Assembly (NCBI GenBank): GCA_030272155.1 | Contig: CP126206.1 | Span: 496,001 to 560,000, forward strand | Length of the DNA: 64,000 bases | Reading direction: 5' to 3' | Origin: Tetradesmus obliquus | Taxonomy: Eukaryota; Chlorophyta; Chlorophyceae; Sphaeropleales; Scenedesmaceae | Part shown: in pieces, positions 34,418 through 45,654 of the stretch | How positions within the stretch are numbered: position 1 is the stretch's first letter | Layout: every line of letters begins with the position of its first letter | Position numbers and translations under genes: made by a program | Notes under the pieces: generated by a model | Told to the model about the DNA's origin: nothing | The model's input: the letters and a program-made list of their open reading frames with translations, nothing else | Databases searched by the model: none

Positions 34418-34462
34418 GTGGCGTTGATGCTATGGCTTGATGAGTAACATGATGATGATGAC
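34418..34462 (+). mobile_element. LINE-like 3' tail
   Basis: GGCGTTGATGCTATGGCTTGATGAG then TAACATGATGATGATGA; encodes the GVDAMA end and tail in the opposite direction to the copy at 33885-33930. A partial extra copy (GTGGCGTTGATGCT) directly precedes it. Confidence 0.4.
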
Positions 34463-35480
34463 GGGCTGTGTTCCCGTCGTGTAACACACATATCGTGTGT
34501 AAATGATTGTTGAAAAGGATGCCAGGTCGTTGCAGTTGGTGTTAACAGTCTATGGCTGTACCCAGGGTGCTGCCAATTCTTTTCCTTCATCCATCTGCAC
34601 CTGCCACTCACTACGACTGCTGAACAGCCCCTTCCTAGCGCTGGAGGCAGCACTGTCAATGCCGGCACTGGCAGCCTGCAAGCCATGCAACTCGTGTACA
34701 TTGAGAATGCAGGCTCCGAGCCACAACGCAACCGCCTGCGCTCACTGCATGATAGATTACAGCTGGACCTTGTCACAGGCACCAGCTCATATGCCACCAC
34801 ATGTCGACACAAGCACATACAATTACAGCAGCACGTGGCTATGCAGAGACAAACCTGCTAGTACACGACCCTCAGCTCACTACATTCTGATGACATTTGC
34901 AGGATAGCTGTACAAGGCCAAGGCGCCAACAATTGCAGACTGGTTGGGCGACACCCACGCCATCCTGTGGCGAACGTTGCGTGCTGCCAACACCCACCAT
35001 GATCCCATCATCTGCCAAAGATACATGTCGGTTGCATCAGCATTCAGAATCATGGGTCATGGGTGAGAAAAACACATACACTGCAGCCAAATGGCGCTAT
35101 AAGCGTCATATTGTACACACTCGAAACAGCCCCACAGGCTTTGAGCACTAGAGCGCAGAGATCGCCAGCATCAAAAATACAAAAGCTTGCATGACATATT
35201 TTAGCAGGGACGCATCTGCAAACAAAAGCGCCTGACTCGCAGAGGCTGCACAAAACCTGCTGGCTGCACCCACGTCCCAGCTCTGCAACTGCCACGTCAA
35301 ACATCAGTGCACCAGGCTTTCCCCTTCAACATGGGCAAAGCACCACAGCATCCTCACACCAGCCAGGCAGCCCACACTCAGCTGGCAGCCCACCAGGATA
35401 CAGACCCCACAGCAAAGTCACTGGAAGGACAGCAGCAGCAACAGCAGCCGCCCTGTCAGCTCCTCTGGCAGCTGCTTGCA

Positions 35481-36769
35481 TCAGTTGCTCTTGGCTGTGG
35501 TGTCCACAAAGTACACCGGATCCCGGATGGAGTAATGCGGGTCGCTGATGCTGCAGCCTGGTGGCAGCATCGCGCCCGACTGTGACTGCGGCTCCAGAGG
35601 TGTGTGGATCTTGCGCGTGGTGACCTTCAGCCACTGCATGCAGGCAGCGCAGCCACGCAGCGCAGCGATCCAATGCAGCAAAGCAGTGCAGCACGGTTGC
35701 AGTAAGCCGACAGCGAAAAGCTTCCACCAGCAGTGCAATGGAAGTAACCGTACAGGGTGGCACCCTTGCAGCCCGGCTGCCTGCTCAAGTACCCCATGCA
35801 GAGACGTCAATCTGTGTAGGCACTGCCTCTGTCGTATATCATGTAGCAGCAGTGCTGCCAGTGCAAGCAGTGCTGCCAGTGCAAGCATGCAGCGTCAGCT
35901 GCTGCAGGCCAGCTCACCTGTGCCTTCTTGCTGGGCCGCATGACCTTGCTGTCTGGCATGCTGTTGTTGCCAGCCTCGCTGCCATGCCCGCTGTGGGCGT
36001 ACGTTGGGTCCTGGATGCTGGAGCCTGCAGCAGCAGATGGCGGTGGTTTGCAGCAAGGCTGTCAGCCCGCCAGTGTACGGCGTGTGCATTGCTGCTGCGC
36101 TATGACGCCGCTGTGCAGCAGAAGTTACATGCAAGAACACATGCGTGACATGTGGGTTGCATTGATGCATGATGGCTGGCAGGTGAGGTCTCACTGCTGC
36201 TTGCAGGCGCAAGACTGCACACAGTCAGCACTTGGGGTCTTTCACTGTCTGCTGTGGCAGGCCTTGCGGAAGCTGCTGGAAGAGCTCCATCGCATGCGAG
36301 ACAACGTTTGAAAGCAACCACACGTAGCAGCTTGTAATGCCGGGGCCCTCTGCCAGGCATTATGCAACCTTAGCTACGTCTTTCTCCCAGCTGCAGTTCT
36401 GCCTTCGCGAGCAACCCCTGCATCTAGGCAAGTGCTTACCAGGAGGTGTGTAAGTGTAAGATGGTGCACCTGCAAGGGCAGGGAAGCGAATTAGGCACGT
36501 GCGAGATCCGAGAGCACCACCTTCAACACCAGTTGGATGCCAAACACAACCGAGCACAATGGCATCCATCTGCACGAATTAGACAGCAAATCAACCGAGT
36601 TCATCATTACGAGACCCAGATCACACTGTAATCCACAAGCAGGTCCAACATGCTGCCAGTGCTGTTTGGTGACCCCACCTTCCAATGCCACAACTGAGGT
36701 GCTGACTGCTCTAGAAAGCGAAGAAATGGCTGAGCCAGCTGCTGGGAGGGCTCTGGTGATGGAAAGCAT
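35481..36769 (-). CDS. Small protein with presequence-like N-terminus, function unknown, 4 exons
   Basis: Exons 36769-36679, 36469-36440, 36024-35918 and 35633-35481 join (phase 1, 1, 0) to 126 residues with every junction at GT-AG. The N-terminus MLSITRALPAAGSAISSLSR is Ser/Ala/Arg-rich without acids, as in mitochondrial presequences. Two similar motifs follow, PPGSSIQDPTYAHSG (about 39-53) and PPGCSISDPHYSIRDP (about 101-116), so the protein has an internal repeat of the form PPG(S/C)SI.DP.Y. The middle is Lys-rich. I do not recognise the family. A small organelle complex subunit would fit the size and presequence but is only a guess. The consistent exon phases and repeated motif make it likely to be real. 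Confidence 0.6.
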
Positions 36770-37047
36770 GTTTACACACTCTCTCGCCTGCAACCGGTGT
36801 CTTATTACAGCTCAAAGGCGACTGGTCACCACCACAAAGCAGACCGAGAGGCAATACTTCTGTGCCGTGAACTCTGCAGGCCCAGTGAAGAAGAGGTTGA
36901 GGGGCCTCCCCATGACAGGTCAGCATGGTCCCCACACTGTCACTAACCGACTAACTTGCTTCCACTGCTCCCCTTACAACAGCCGCATGCTGGCACTCTG
37001 ATGTAGTTTTTTGTTCAGCTGTTTCATTTAACTTTGGTGGTGTAGTG
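36770..37047. promoter_or_regulatory. Divergent intergenic spacer, candidate bidirectional promoter
   Basis: The minus-strand small-protein start (36769) and the plus-strand Gln-rich start (37048) are separated by only 278 bases. Both promoters must lie here or overlap the neighbouring 5' ends. No clear TATA box is seen. Confidence 0.4.
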
Positions 37048-37765
37048 ATGGCTAACGACGCGCGAGACCTCACCACGCTGTGGCGAGACATTGAGGAGGT
37101 CACTGATGCCTTAGAGGCAGCTATAGCCCAACTCGTGCGCAGTGCACAACCACATCCGAAGCTGGTTGAAGCTCTGATCATAGGTGAGGTTTAGCTGACC
37201 CGCCACATGCACCCAATGCCTACCGGTACTTTGCCAGCAGCTGGGCCAGCAGGAGTGCTGCTCCATCAACAGCCTCAACTGCGCTAAGTTCCAGCCAATC
37301 ATGACGCCATCTTATGCCATACGATCCTTCGTCAATGCAGATCTGCGTCGGCTGCAGAATGACTGCGTGGCTGTGCGGCACTTGTCTGCACTGCAGCAGA
37401 AGCAGTACATGGCAAATGCTGTGCAGCAGCAGCAGCGGCGTATGGCACAGCAGCTTTCACAACAGCAGCAACAGCAGCGTGCACACCAAGGGGTTCCAAC
37501 ACAGACAGGCACACAACCTGCTATGCAGCCAGTACGACAGCAGATGCAGCAGGTGCCACACATGCAGGCACACGTGCAGCAACTGCAACCTGGTCACACG
37601 CAACAGATGCCGCCCCCGTCGCTGCAGCGGCAACATCAGCGGCAGCAGCTTGTGTCTACACAGCCTCAAGCCGGAGCAGCTGTCCCAGCTCAGCATGTTC
37701 CCGCAGCGCAGCAGCAGCTGGCGGCACACCAGCAGCAGCAGCAGCAGCAGCGACCACCAGAGTGA
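37048..37765 (+). CDS. Gln-rich helical protein, 2 exons, function unknown
   Basis: Exons 37048-37183 and 37341-37765 join in phase 1 to 186 residues. The N-terminal about 80 residues look helical (MANDARDLTTLWRDIEEVTD, then DLRRLQNDCVAVRHLSALQQ), and the rest is poly-Gln with Pro and His. The intron is GTGAGG...GCAG. Nearer acceptors around 37240 would give a frame with an early stop, which is why the later one was chosen. A small helical domain plus Gln-rich tail is reminiscent of Mediator or other transcription subunits, but I cannot assign it. Confidence 0.55.
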
Positions 37766-39720
37766 GCATGCCCGCTGCCAGCTGCCTCATGCAGAACTGC
37801 TGCGAGCAAGTCAGCACAGATGACCTGGACCACGGATACTGTGGTGCTTGAAACGTTTTCTTGGCAGCCACCGTGATGGGCTCACATGGACTGCCAGTTG
37901 CAGCAGTAGGCCAAACAGTGCGTTGTGTACTGAAGCCCAGTGGTTTTCCGACATCAAGGCATTGGCACGTGTGCTCGGCAGCATGCAGTCGTGGCAGCTT
38001 CATGCATTGGCCACATAGTATTTGCAGCCAGTATAAGCCGAAGGTGATGTTGGCTGCCACGACCAGCAGGTTCCAACTTCCAACGCAAATGGCAGGCACA
38101 TCAGAGAGTCCTGCAAGTTTGACAGCTGCTGCGCACAGCGGCTGTTGGCCAACCACTGTAGGTTGTTGATCCTTCGAACTTGCTAATGACTGTTCATAGA
38201 GTTGTTGTTGCTGATTGCACAGTGGATAGCAGCCGCTGCAGCTTTGTTAGCAGCAGCACAGGCATCACGCCATGTTCTCAAACAGCTTATTATCGGCAGC
38301 AGTGCATGTTTATAAGGACACAAGGTTGCCTGACAGAGGATGTTTGACTGCAGCTGCCAACAGTCTCAGCAGGCCTATACTGTGAAGCAGCCTCATCGTC
38401 ATGCTCCTGACAGTGCAGCTGCCAGCTGCTGTCATGTGGATGGCAATAGCCGGTTGCTTGATCATGGTGCTGTAGTGTAGGCTCTGCCGCCAGGACATTT
38501 ACACTCGTTGTTTTTGTGGTAAATGGATGCAGCATGGCATGGATTGTGTATGAACCTTTTGATGCAGCAAGTCCATGTCTGTCTGTTGTTTACACAAGCA
38601 GGTATGATGTGGTGGCTGCATCAACCTCTAGCGGCCAGCAGCCCCAGCAGGCGTAGGGTTCTCATGCTATTGAACAGTTCACACTCCTGTGCTGGCATTC
38701 CTGTCGGCTGCTTGGCAGCATGCAAGCCTGACGTCACGTGGGGACCATTGCCTTCTTGTGGTTGTTCTTTTTGGAAGCCTCGTGCGTGCTGAGCATCTCA
38801 ACTCTGATGCATCGTAGTAGCCGCCAGCTCCCGGTGTGAAGCAGAGCATGAGCTGCATATGGCTGTGAGACCACCCGGTCCCTGCTCTTGAGGCTTGTCA
38901 CAGTCGGTTTAGCTTGACTCAAGCAGTGTTGGAAACAATCAAGCTTTGCAGTGGCAACACCTTGTTCTTGAGTGCCCTGCATGTTGTGCTTTTGCTCCAG
39001 ACAAACATGTAATGATATAGTTGTTTGCCCAACGAGCCCAACAATGAACAATCATTGGGTGCAGTGCCCGTTGTGTAGCATAACACTCAAAAGTAACAGC
39101 AGCTGTCATACCACCCACACTACACTGCGAAGAGACCTTTTATGGCACAACACTGGAAAGAGACATCATCTTTTGAGTGTCACTTGCTTGTCTTGGTATA
39201 GAACAGCATTTTTCAGACATTCAACTCGGATACTCAACTGAATATAAGCTTCTAAGGAATGGTACCTGCGTGCTTGTCACTGACAGGCTGCATCACAAAC
39301 CATGGACAGGGGAGAGGCACAGGTCTGTCCGGCCAACCTGTGTCAACACCAAAGACACGTACTGGTTGCGGCTGTGCAGCCACCGACTTGGTGAAGCGTA
39401 AAATGCACCCGTGACTTCAGATCCCCAGCAGAGTGGGTGGCATCGCATCACCCCCAATGGTGTGTGGCGCGCCTTCCAGGCAAGTGAATATGTGTAGAAC
39501 CCTGCAGCGTGGGGACTAGGGCACAGCTTCAGCCACAGTTCCAGCCCTCTCCTGGGACCAAGCCGTGCTTGTGAACGTATCCAAATACTTGATAGCTTCT
39601 TTCCGTGTCGTTGTCTGCACTGCATGAAGCCAACTGCCAGACAGTGCAAGTTGCACAACACTGGCATGTCAGGGCACCTGCTCTCTTGGTCCAAGCAGAA
39701 GGTGTGCCTCGCAATGAACC
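37766..39720. other. Intergenic, nothing recognised
   Basis: No domain, RNA gene or mobile element is recognisable. A 198-codon minus-strand frame at 39293-39889 has no start context, splice support or known motif. Confidence 0.4.
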
Positions 39721-39723
39721 GTG

Positions 39724-39960
39724 ATGAACACAACGAATAGCGGACGCATTGACGGGTTGATGCGCTTGCAGGTCGCGCTGCTTGTCTTGGGCTCTTCTTC
39801 CTTGGCATTTGGCATCTGGCACCTGTCCGGAGCTTCTTCCCACAATAGCTCAGAGCTGCACCACATTGAAGCAGATATCGTAGCTGCACTAGACCAGGAA
39901 GCAGCGTTGACCACTGGCAAGATCTGGGCTGAGGGCTCGGACGAACAACTGCAGCAGTAG
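39724..39960 (+). CDS. Short ORF upstream of Sac1, possibly a uORF
   Basis: An ATG at 39724 opens 78 codons ending in TAG at 39958, 39 bases before the Sac1 start and in the same frame. It encodes one hydrophobic segment (VALLVLGSSSLAFGIW). It could be a small membrane protein, a regulatory upstream ORF or chance. There is no family match. Confidence 0.2.
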   Translation: MNTTNSGRIDGLMRLQVALLVLGSSSLAFGIWHLSGASSHNSSELHHIEADIVAALDQEAALTTGKIWAEGSDEQLQQ

Positions 39961-39999
39961 CTGTTAGTCAGGCACGCAGGTCAGGACCAGTACAGCACC

Positions 40000-42900
40000 A
40001 TGAGCAGCCAGAAGACGCATGAAACTCTCAAACTGCTAGTCAGGGGCGACCTAGTCGCTGTGCAGCCTGCAGCAGCAGATGGCAGACAGGCAGAAACACT
40101 GTCGGTTGACCTGTCCAGTGGTCACGTGCAGCGCAGTGAGGCAGCACTGTTGGGTGCTTCTGCCGACAATGTGCTGGCTTTGATTGGCATCTTCAACTTC
40201 AAGGCGGGCTCAGTGCTGGCGGCTGTTACGCAGGCTGAAAAGGTGGGTGTCTCTATACTGTGTGTTCAGCCTGCAGCCTACGGACGTGCTGTGTTGAATG
40301 AGACAGGGCGCCCTTTAGACATGATGGCTGGAAGTCAGCAACTTCACAGCAAGGTACTTGCGCCAGCTGTATGGCCTGACGGCACATGATCAAGTGATGT
40401 TGCAGCAGCAGCGGCAACTCTCCTCTGCCGTGCTGTGGGCTGTCTGCAGGTTGCTGTGCTGTATGGGCAGCCAGTGTTCAAGGTGACAGCCACCAAGCTC
40501 ATCAAGCCCAGCGCCACATTTGATGCAGGGGAGCGCAGGTGTGTGGGCTGTAGTCTGTTCGGTACTTTCCACGCATGTGCATTGCATCAACTGCATACAG
40601 CATGTGACAGTCGCCTACTGCCCTGTGTGCAACCTGTGTAGTGTGATGCAAAACTCACAGTGCACCTGTGCCATGCTGGGGCTATTACAGAGCGGTATCT
40701 TGTGCGGTTCTGATCTCCTCACGGCTACTGTGCCTCTGCAGGCTGTTGGCGTACCTCACTGACGCGCTCAACCCCACAGGCACAGGCCGCAATGTGTTCT
40801 TTGCATACCACCTGGACCTCACGCTGCACGCACAGGTGAGTGTGCTTGCAAGGACCCGTGTGCGCTTGCAGGACCCGCGTGCGCTTGCAGGAATCACGCG
40901 CGCTTGCAGGAAACGCGTGCGCGCTTGCAGGAGCCGTGTGGGCTTGCACAAAATGCCTGAATGCATGTGGCTGGTTCTGTGCCTCCACTGTGCACAGTTC
41001 AACGTCATGTCTGCAAGCGGGGGCCGTGGCCACTGCGCATGCGTTTGCACTGAGAGTTGGAAATGAGACTGAGGCGCTCTGCAACCTGCATTGCAGGCAC
41101 TTGCAGATGTGCTGGCCAACCCTGCAGCAGCCTCCAAGAGCATCGCTGCACGCGCAGACAGGCGCTTCTTCTGGAACAGGGTCATGGCAGCGCCAATCAT
41201 GGGTGCGTGGCAGCCTGGTAGCGCCACGCCACCGACATGTGACTTGATTGGAGACGTCTTTGTGGGAGGGTAAATAATAATGACGAACAGATGGCTCGCC
41301 TGTGCACTCCCCTTTCCGTGGTCGTCCCTTGCTAGTGCGGCATAGCCTTCTCACGGCCTTCGCATGCCTGCAAGCAACCATGACGCTCTTTCAAGGTCCA
41401 TTTTGCTCCGCTGCTGTGCTCAATCTGCTGTGTCCTCGTTGCCGGGTGCATGCTTGCCTGCTCGCCACGCAGAGGCTGGCGGTGACACGTTCGCTCTGCC
41501 GATGATTGTGGGCAGCGTCGGCCAGCTTGCAGACGTGCCAGCAGCTGCGCACGGCAAGGCTGTCTCCTTGACGCTGACGCTGATCGCCCGGAGGTCAGCA
41601 GACAGGGCTGGCACGCGCCACTGGCGGCGCGGCGCTGACACCTCAGTGAGTGAAGCGAGGCCTTGCCAGGTGCACTGCTGTCATGTAATAAGGCGTGTAT
41701 GCAGCTCTGCATGTCCTGCGTGGCCTAGCTGCACCACTTGAGGCCAAGCATTGGCAGCTGCTGCAACTGCTGCTGCTGCTTGAGCATAGATCTGAAAGCA
41801 TTGATACCTGGTGTGCCTCTGCTTGCTGCCGCGGTTTGCCAGGGTGCAGTGGCCAACTTTGTGGAGACTGAGCAGCTGGTGACGCTGGATGGCGGCAGGG
41901 TGGTGGCCAGCTACGTGCAGGTGGGTGGCTGGGTGCCAGCAGCAGCAGCAGCATAGAGGCGGCCAAGCAGTCCTGCCGGCTGTCTGCGCATTCATGTGAT
42001 CAGCCCTAGGGTGTGGTCGCTTTGCATACCCGGCTCTGGATCTAGGCATATGTAAGTGTCGGGAAAGCAACGCCTTGGTGTTGCCGTGCTGCTGTACACG
42101 GGTGCCAGGTGCGCGGCAGCATCCCGCTGCTGTGGAGCCAGATCCCCAACATCAAGTACAAGCCCACCACGCGGCTGCTGGCGGCTGGCAGCCCCACCTC
42201 GGCGGCCTTTGACACACACTTTGACGCGCTGCTGGCCAAGTACAAGGTGAGGCGCGGCGGGACACCCAGGCTGTAGTGCAGTTCAAAACTCGGATGTGAT
42301 TAAATCCTTTGATCAGAGACGCCCTGTCGTGCGATCACGATCAACATATGCACAGAGCCTGGTGATGTGCGCAGGGCGTGTCCTGCGTGGACCTGGTCAA
42401 CCAGACAGGTAGCTCGGTATGATACCTGCTTCATGTCTGGCTGGTGGCTATGTGTTCTTTTCTGTGCCCTCGCAGGGCGTGTCCTGCGTGGACCTGGTCA
42501 ACCAGACAGGCAGCGAGGGCCTGCTGGAGGCAGCGTTCGCGGGCCAGGCCAAGCGCTACGCCAGCAGCCGCAGCGCCGCGCTGACCTACACCGCCTTCGA
42601 CTTCCACAAGGAGCTGGGGGCAGCCAACTACGCGCGGTGAGCCGCAGCTGCCAGCCTCCTCCGGATGTTCTGGCCTACGTAGTGTGCGTGGGCGTGCATG
42701 TAGGCGCATGCAGTCGTATGTTGGAGTGCGTGTGCATGCTTCTGCATGCTGCAGGCTGCTCTTTGTGTGTCTCGTGGGCGCCTGCTTGCAGCTTGGTTGC
42801 TTAGCTGGATGCCCGCATAGGGTGTACATGTTGTGGCCGTTGGCCTGCACACTTGGTTGCTGCTGCCCCTGCTTGTAAGACTTCTGCCTTCTTGTTGTGT

Positions 42901-44609
42901 TTGCCTACTTCCTGCCTGCTTGCTTTGCTGCTGCCTGGTGCAACAGCCTGAGCGTGCTGTGGGGCCGCCTGCAGCCGGAGTTTGCTCGCTACGGGCAGTT
43001 CATGACCGGCACGCAGCACAACAGCAGACAGGTGCGCAGCCAGCAGCATTCCTGCATCAGCCAGAGTCAACCTCCTCATCGTGTCTGGGAGGCGTGGCCG
43101 AGTAAAGTAGTGGAGACGCAGCCCTTGGTTTTGAACATGGTTGTCAGTGCTGTGTTGCTGCGCCGTGGGCATCACAGAGTGCTTTGGGTGAACTGCATGG
43201 ACTGCCTGCCCTGCTGCTGACGCACCAGCACTGCTGACGAGATGTCTGCACCATGTGTCACCGGATCAATTGCCTGGACTGCCTGGACCGCCCCTGGCCT
43301 GGTGCCAGCTCACCTGCCCTGTGTGTCTGCACCGCGCATCCCTGCAGGAGGGCGTGTTCCGCACCAACTGCGTGGACTGCCTGGACCGCACCAACGTGGT
43401 GCAGGGGCTGCTGGCCCGCCACGCGCTGGAGGCGCTGCTGGCGCAGCTGGGCGTGCTGGGGGCCGGCGAGGAGCTGGCCGCGGTGCTGCCACGGGTGAGG
43501 AGATGCTGGTGTGGACGGGGATAGAATAACATGTGGTATTTGGGCTGCTGGGCTGCACTTAGGTGCCAGGCCGTGCATGTATACTTGCGATGACTGCTGT
43601 TCTGGATGCAAATTGTGCAGGCCGTCCTTTTCATCAAAAAGCAGGTTGGTGGACGGAGCATTGCTGTGTTACAGCTCGCAATCATTGGCATGTGCTCACG
43701 CCACTCGCCCGCAATAAAGCTCCATCGGTGCTGCTGCCGTCCTCATGTGCTGCCAGGTGGAGCAGCAGTTCAAGGTGCTGTGGGCGGACCACGGCGACGA
43801 CCTCGCGCGCCAGTACGCGGGCACAGGGGCGCTGAAAAGTGGCTTCACACGAACAGGTGGGTGGCAGGGCTGAGCAGGGCAATGCAGGGCTGCGGGACCG
43901 GCGTGCAAGCATGCTCGACTGCTGGACACAGTAAAGACTCGCCTGCCATAACACAATGAGCAACATGGCCCACCTGCCATCAACCAGCTGTAGGCGGTCT
44001 TGCCAGCTGTTCAGGAAAGGCATGCAAATGTATCCAGGTGTTGATGCGTCGAGCTCAGGCAGTGTGCGGCACTGGGATATGCAGCAGCTTCAATTGCAAG
44101 CCAGCCTCCTGCTGTGTGCGTTGCATGATTTGCCATGCAGCTCACAGCATCATTGCTGCTGCTTGCTCTGCTCCTCTTTTCATGGCGGATGGTGCGCATC
44201 CGCTGGCAGATGGTTGGCGGGCTGCTTCATGAGATGTCACTGCTCATGTTGCTTGCGCTGTTTTTTCTGCTTTTTCCGCAGGCAAGCGCACCATCGGTGG
44301 GCTGCTCGATGACGGCGTGAAGAGCATGGTGCGCTACTACCTGAACAACTTCCAGGTGCGGGAAGGTGCAGCTCCATGATATGGTCTGATCAAGTGTCTG
44401 ATTGTGATATGTAGGTGGTGAACTCGCTCCCAGGTGCAGCGCTACCAGCTAGTAGCTTTGGGTGCAAAAGAGGACTGTGCGCACCTGACAGACTGGTGTG
44501 GCCAGCAGGTGAACGAGCGTGATGTCTCTGTTCCTTCGTGCCACATCACAGCAGACAAGCCAGCTTCCACGCTCAGGGCAGGCTGTCATGCAGGTTATAC
44601 GACTTGTTC

Positions 44610-44668
<59 letters not shown>

Positions 44669-45061
44669 CTGCTGCTGCGCTTGCAGGACGGCCACAAGCA
44701 GGATGCGCTGGACCTGCTGTCGGGCGCCTACAAGGTCAAGAAGGACGTGAAGCTGACCTTCCAGCGCCAGCACAGCCCGCTGCTACCCATCGTGGTGGCC
44801 CTGGCAGCACTCGGCTACGCGCTGACCTCAGCCGCTGCGCTGGCTGAGCACCACAGCGACAGCAACAGCAACAGCACAAGCAGTAACGACAGTGCCAGCA
44901 AATCCGTGGGGCAGCATGTGATTGCGCCACTGCTGCTTGCGGCTGGGCTGCTGGCACTGGTGGGCAAGCACGGCAGGATGCTTGTGGACCGGCCGCAGCT
45001 GTGCCCGCAGCTGGCACACACAGTGGCTGCGGCCGAGAGCGGCGCGGCTGCCAAGCAGTAG
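40000..45061 (+). CDS. SAC1: Sac1-type phosphoinositide phosphatase, 13 exons
   Basis: Removes phosphates from phosphatidylinositol phosphates (mainly PI4P in the yeast and animal enzymes) at ER/Golgi membranes. Exons: 40000-40242, 40450-40538, 40742-40835, 41097-41202, 41473-41645, 41843-41920, 42109-42246, 42476-42636, 42947-43031, 43348-43494, 43757-43856, 44282-44355, 44687-45061. All phases join to 620 residues (yeast Sac1 is 623). The SAC domain contains DLTL (about 139), [15 protein letters not shown] and NFVETEQ. The catalytic CX5R motif is in [12 protein letters not shown] (394-405; Cys397, Arg403). Two hydrophobic segments at the C-terminus (about 528-548 and 575-592) match the Sac1 membrane anchor. 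Three introns hold partial copies of exon or splice-site sequence. Confidence 0.95.
40848..40945 (+). repeat. Acceptor-like minisatellite in Sac1 intron 3
   Basis: About five diverged copies of a 15-17 base unit with core GTGCGCTTGCAGGA. Each copy contains TTGCAG|G, the same form as genuine 3' splice sites of this gene, so the intron carries a row of decoy acceptors. Confidence 0.75.
42370..42410 (+). repeat. Perfect 40-bp copy of the exon 8 start in Sac1 intron 7
   Basis: Bases 42370-42409 equal 42471-42510, which contain the exon 8 acceptor and first 35 coding bases. The copy ends in ACAG|GTAGCT, a usable donor, so it forms a complete 34-base mini-exon with both splice sites. Confidence 0.9.
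44611..44680 (+). repeat. CTG microsatellite at the exon 13 acceptor of Sac1
   Basis: About 20 near-continuous CTG/GCT units lie immediately upstream of the TTGCAG acceptor at 44681-44686, occupying the polypyrimidine-tract position. Confidence 0.9.
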
Positions 45062-45654
45062 CATGTACGGCATCAGCGCAGAACTTTCTCTGTGACCTCC
45101 GGGTGGTGTGCCCTGTTGTGCAGGTCCAAAGCAGCTGGCAACCTGCAGGCTGCAAGTTGCTGAGCTGAGTGCGTGCCCCGGCAGTATCCTGCCAGGCTGG
45201 TGTCTGCGGTGTTGCACATCAACGGCACGGAGGCGGATGTTGATGGTTGGTTTGTTCTGGTGTGGTATAGAAGGTGTGTTCGGTGCATCAATCAACCTGC
45301 CTCAGCAGGCAGTGTTGTCTGCGCTCTGAATGGTGCTGGTCCAGGCAGGATCCATGGCCAAGTGCCCTGATGAAGACTAGGCTTCCCATTCAGCAGAGAT
45401 AAGCTGCTGCAGATCTTGACGGATATAACGATGCGCCTACGAGTGCTACGGGATCGCCTTTCTTGCGAGATGGCGGGTCGGGAGGGTTGTAGTGACTGAC
45501 TGGTTACTGCCATAGCATGAACGTCTTCTTTGCTGCCTCTCCCGCCACTCAAATAGCAATCAACTACTGAATGTTTGTCGAATAGATTGATCGCTTATGT
45601 CCGTTGATCGCAGTTTTTGAAAGGCTGGCACACGCTTTGCAGAGCTCACCTATA
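45062..45654. other. Spacer between Sac1 and the plastid-type gene
   Basis: 593 bases with no gene seen. It contains the Sac1 3' UTR and the promoter of the next same-strand gene. Confidence 0.5.

Larger units (their letters stand above)
31872..35480. other. Intergenic, no host gene recognised
   Basis: About 3.6 kb of TG-rich sequence. Open frames exist on both strands but show no domain, no splice-consistent chain and no codon bias like the neighbours. ACATTGCCTG recurs at 32522, 32630 and 32985, hinting at degenerate repeats. Two LINE-like ends near 33885-34460 are listed separately. Confidence 0.45.

Noticed and set aside
37240..37340. Including the segment GQQECCSINSLNCAKF in the Gln-rich protein
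   Set aside because: No acceptor before it fits the phase 1 donor at 37183; only the acceptor at 37340 keeps frame.
39293..39889. 198-codon minus-strand frame upstream of Sac1
   Set aside because: No motif, no splice or start support, and Cys/Arg/His-rich composition like other antisense frames.
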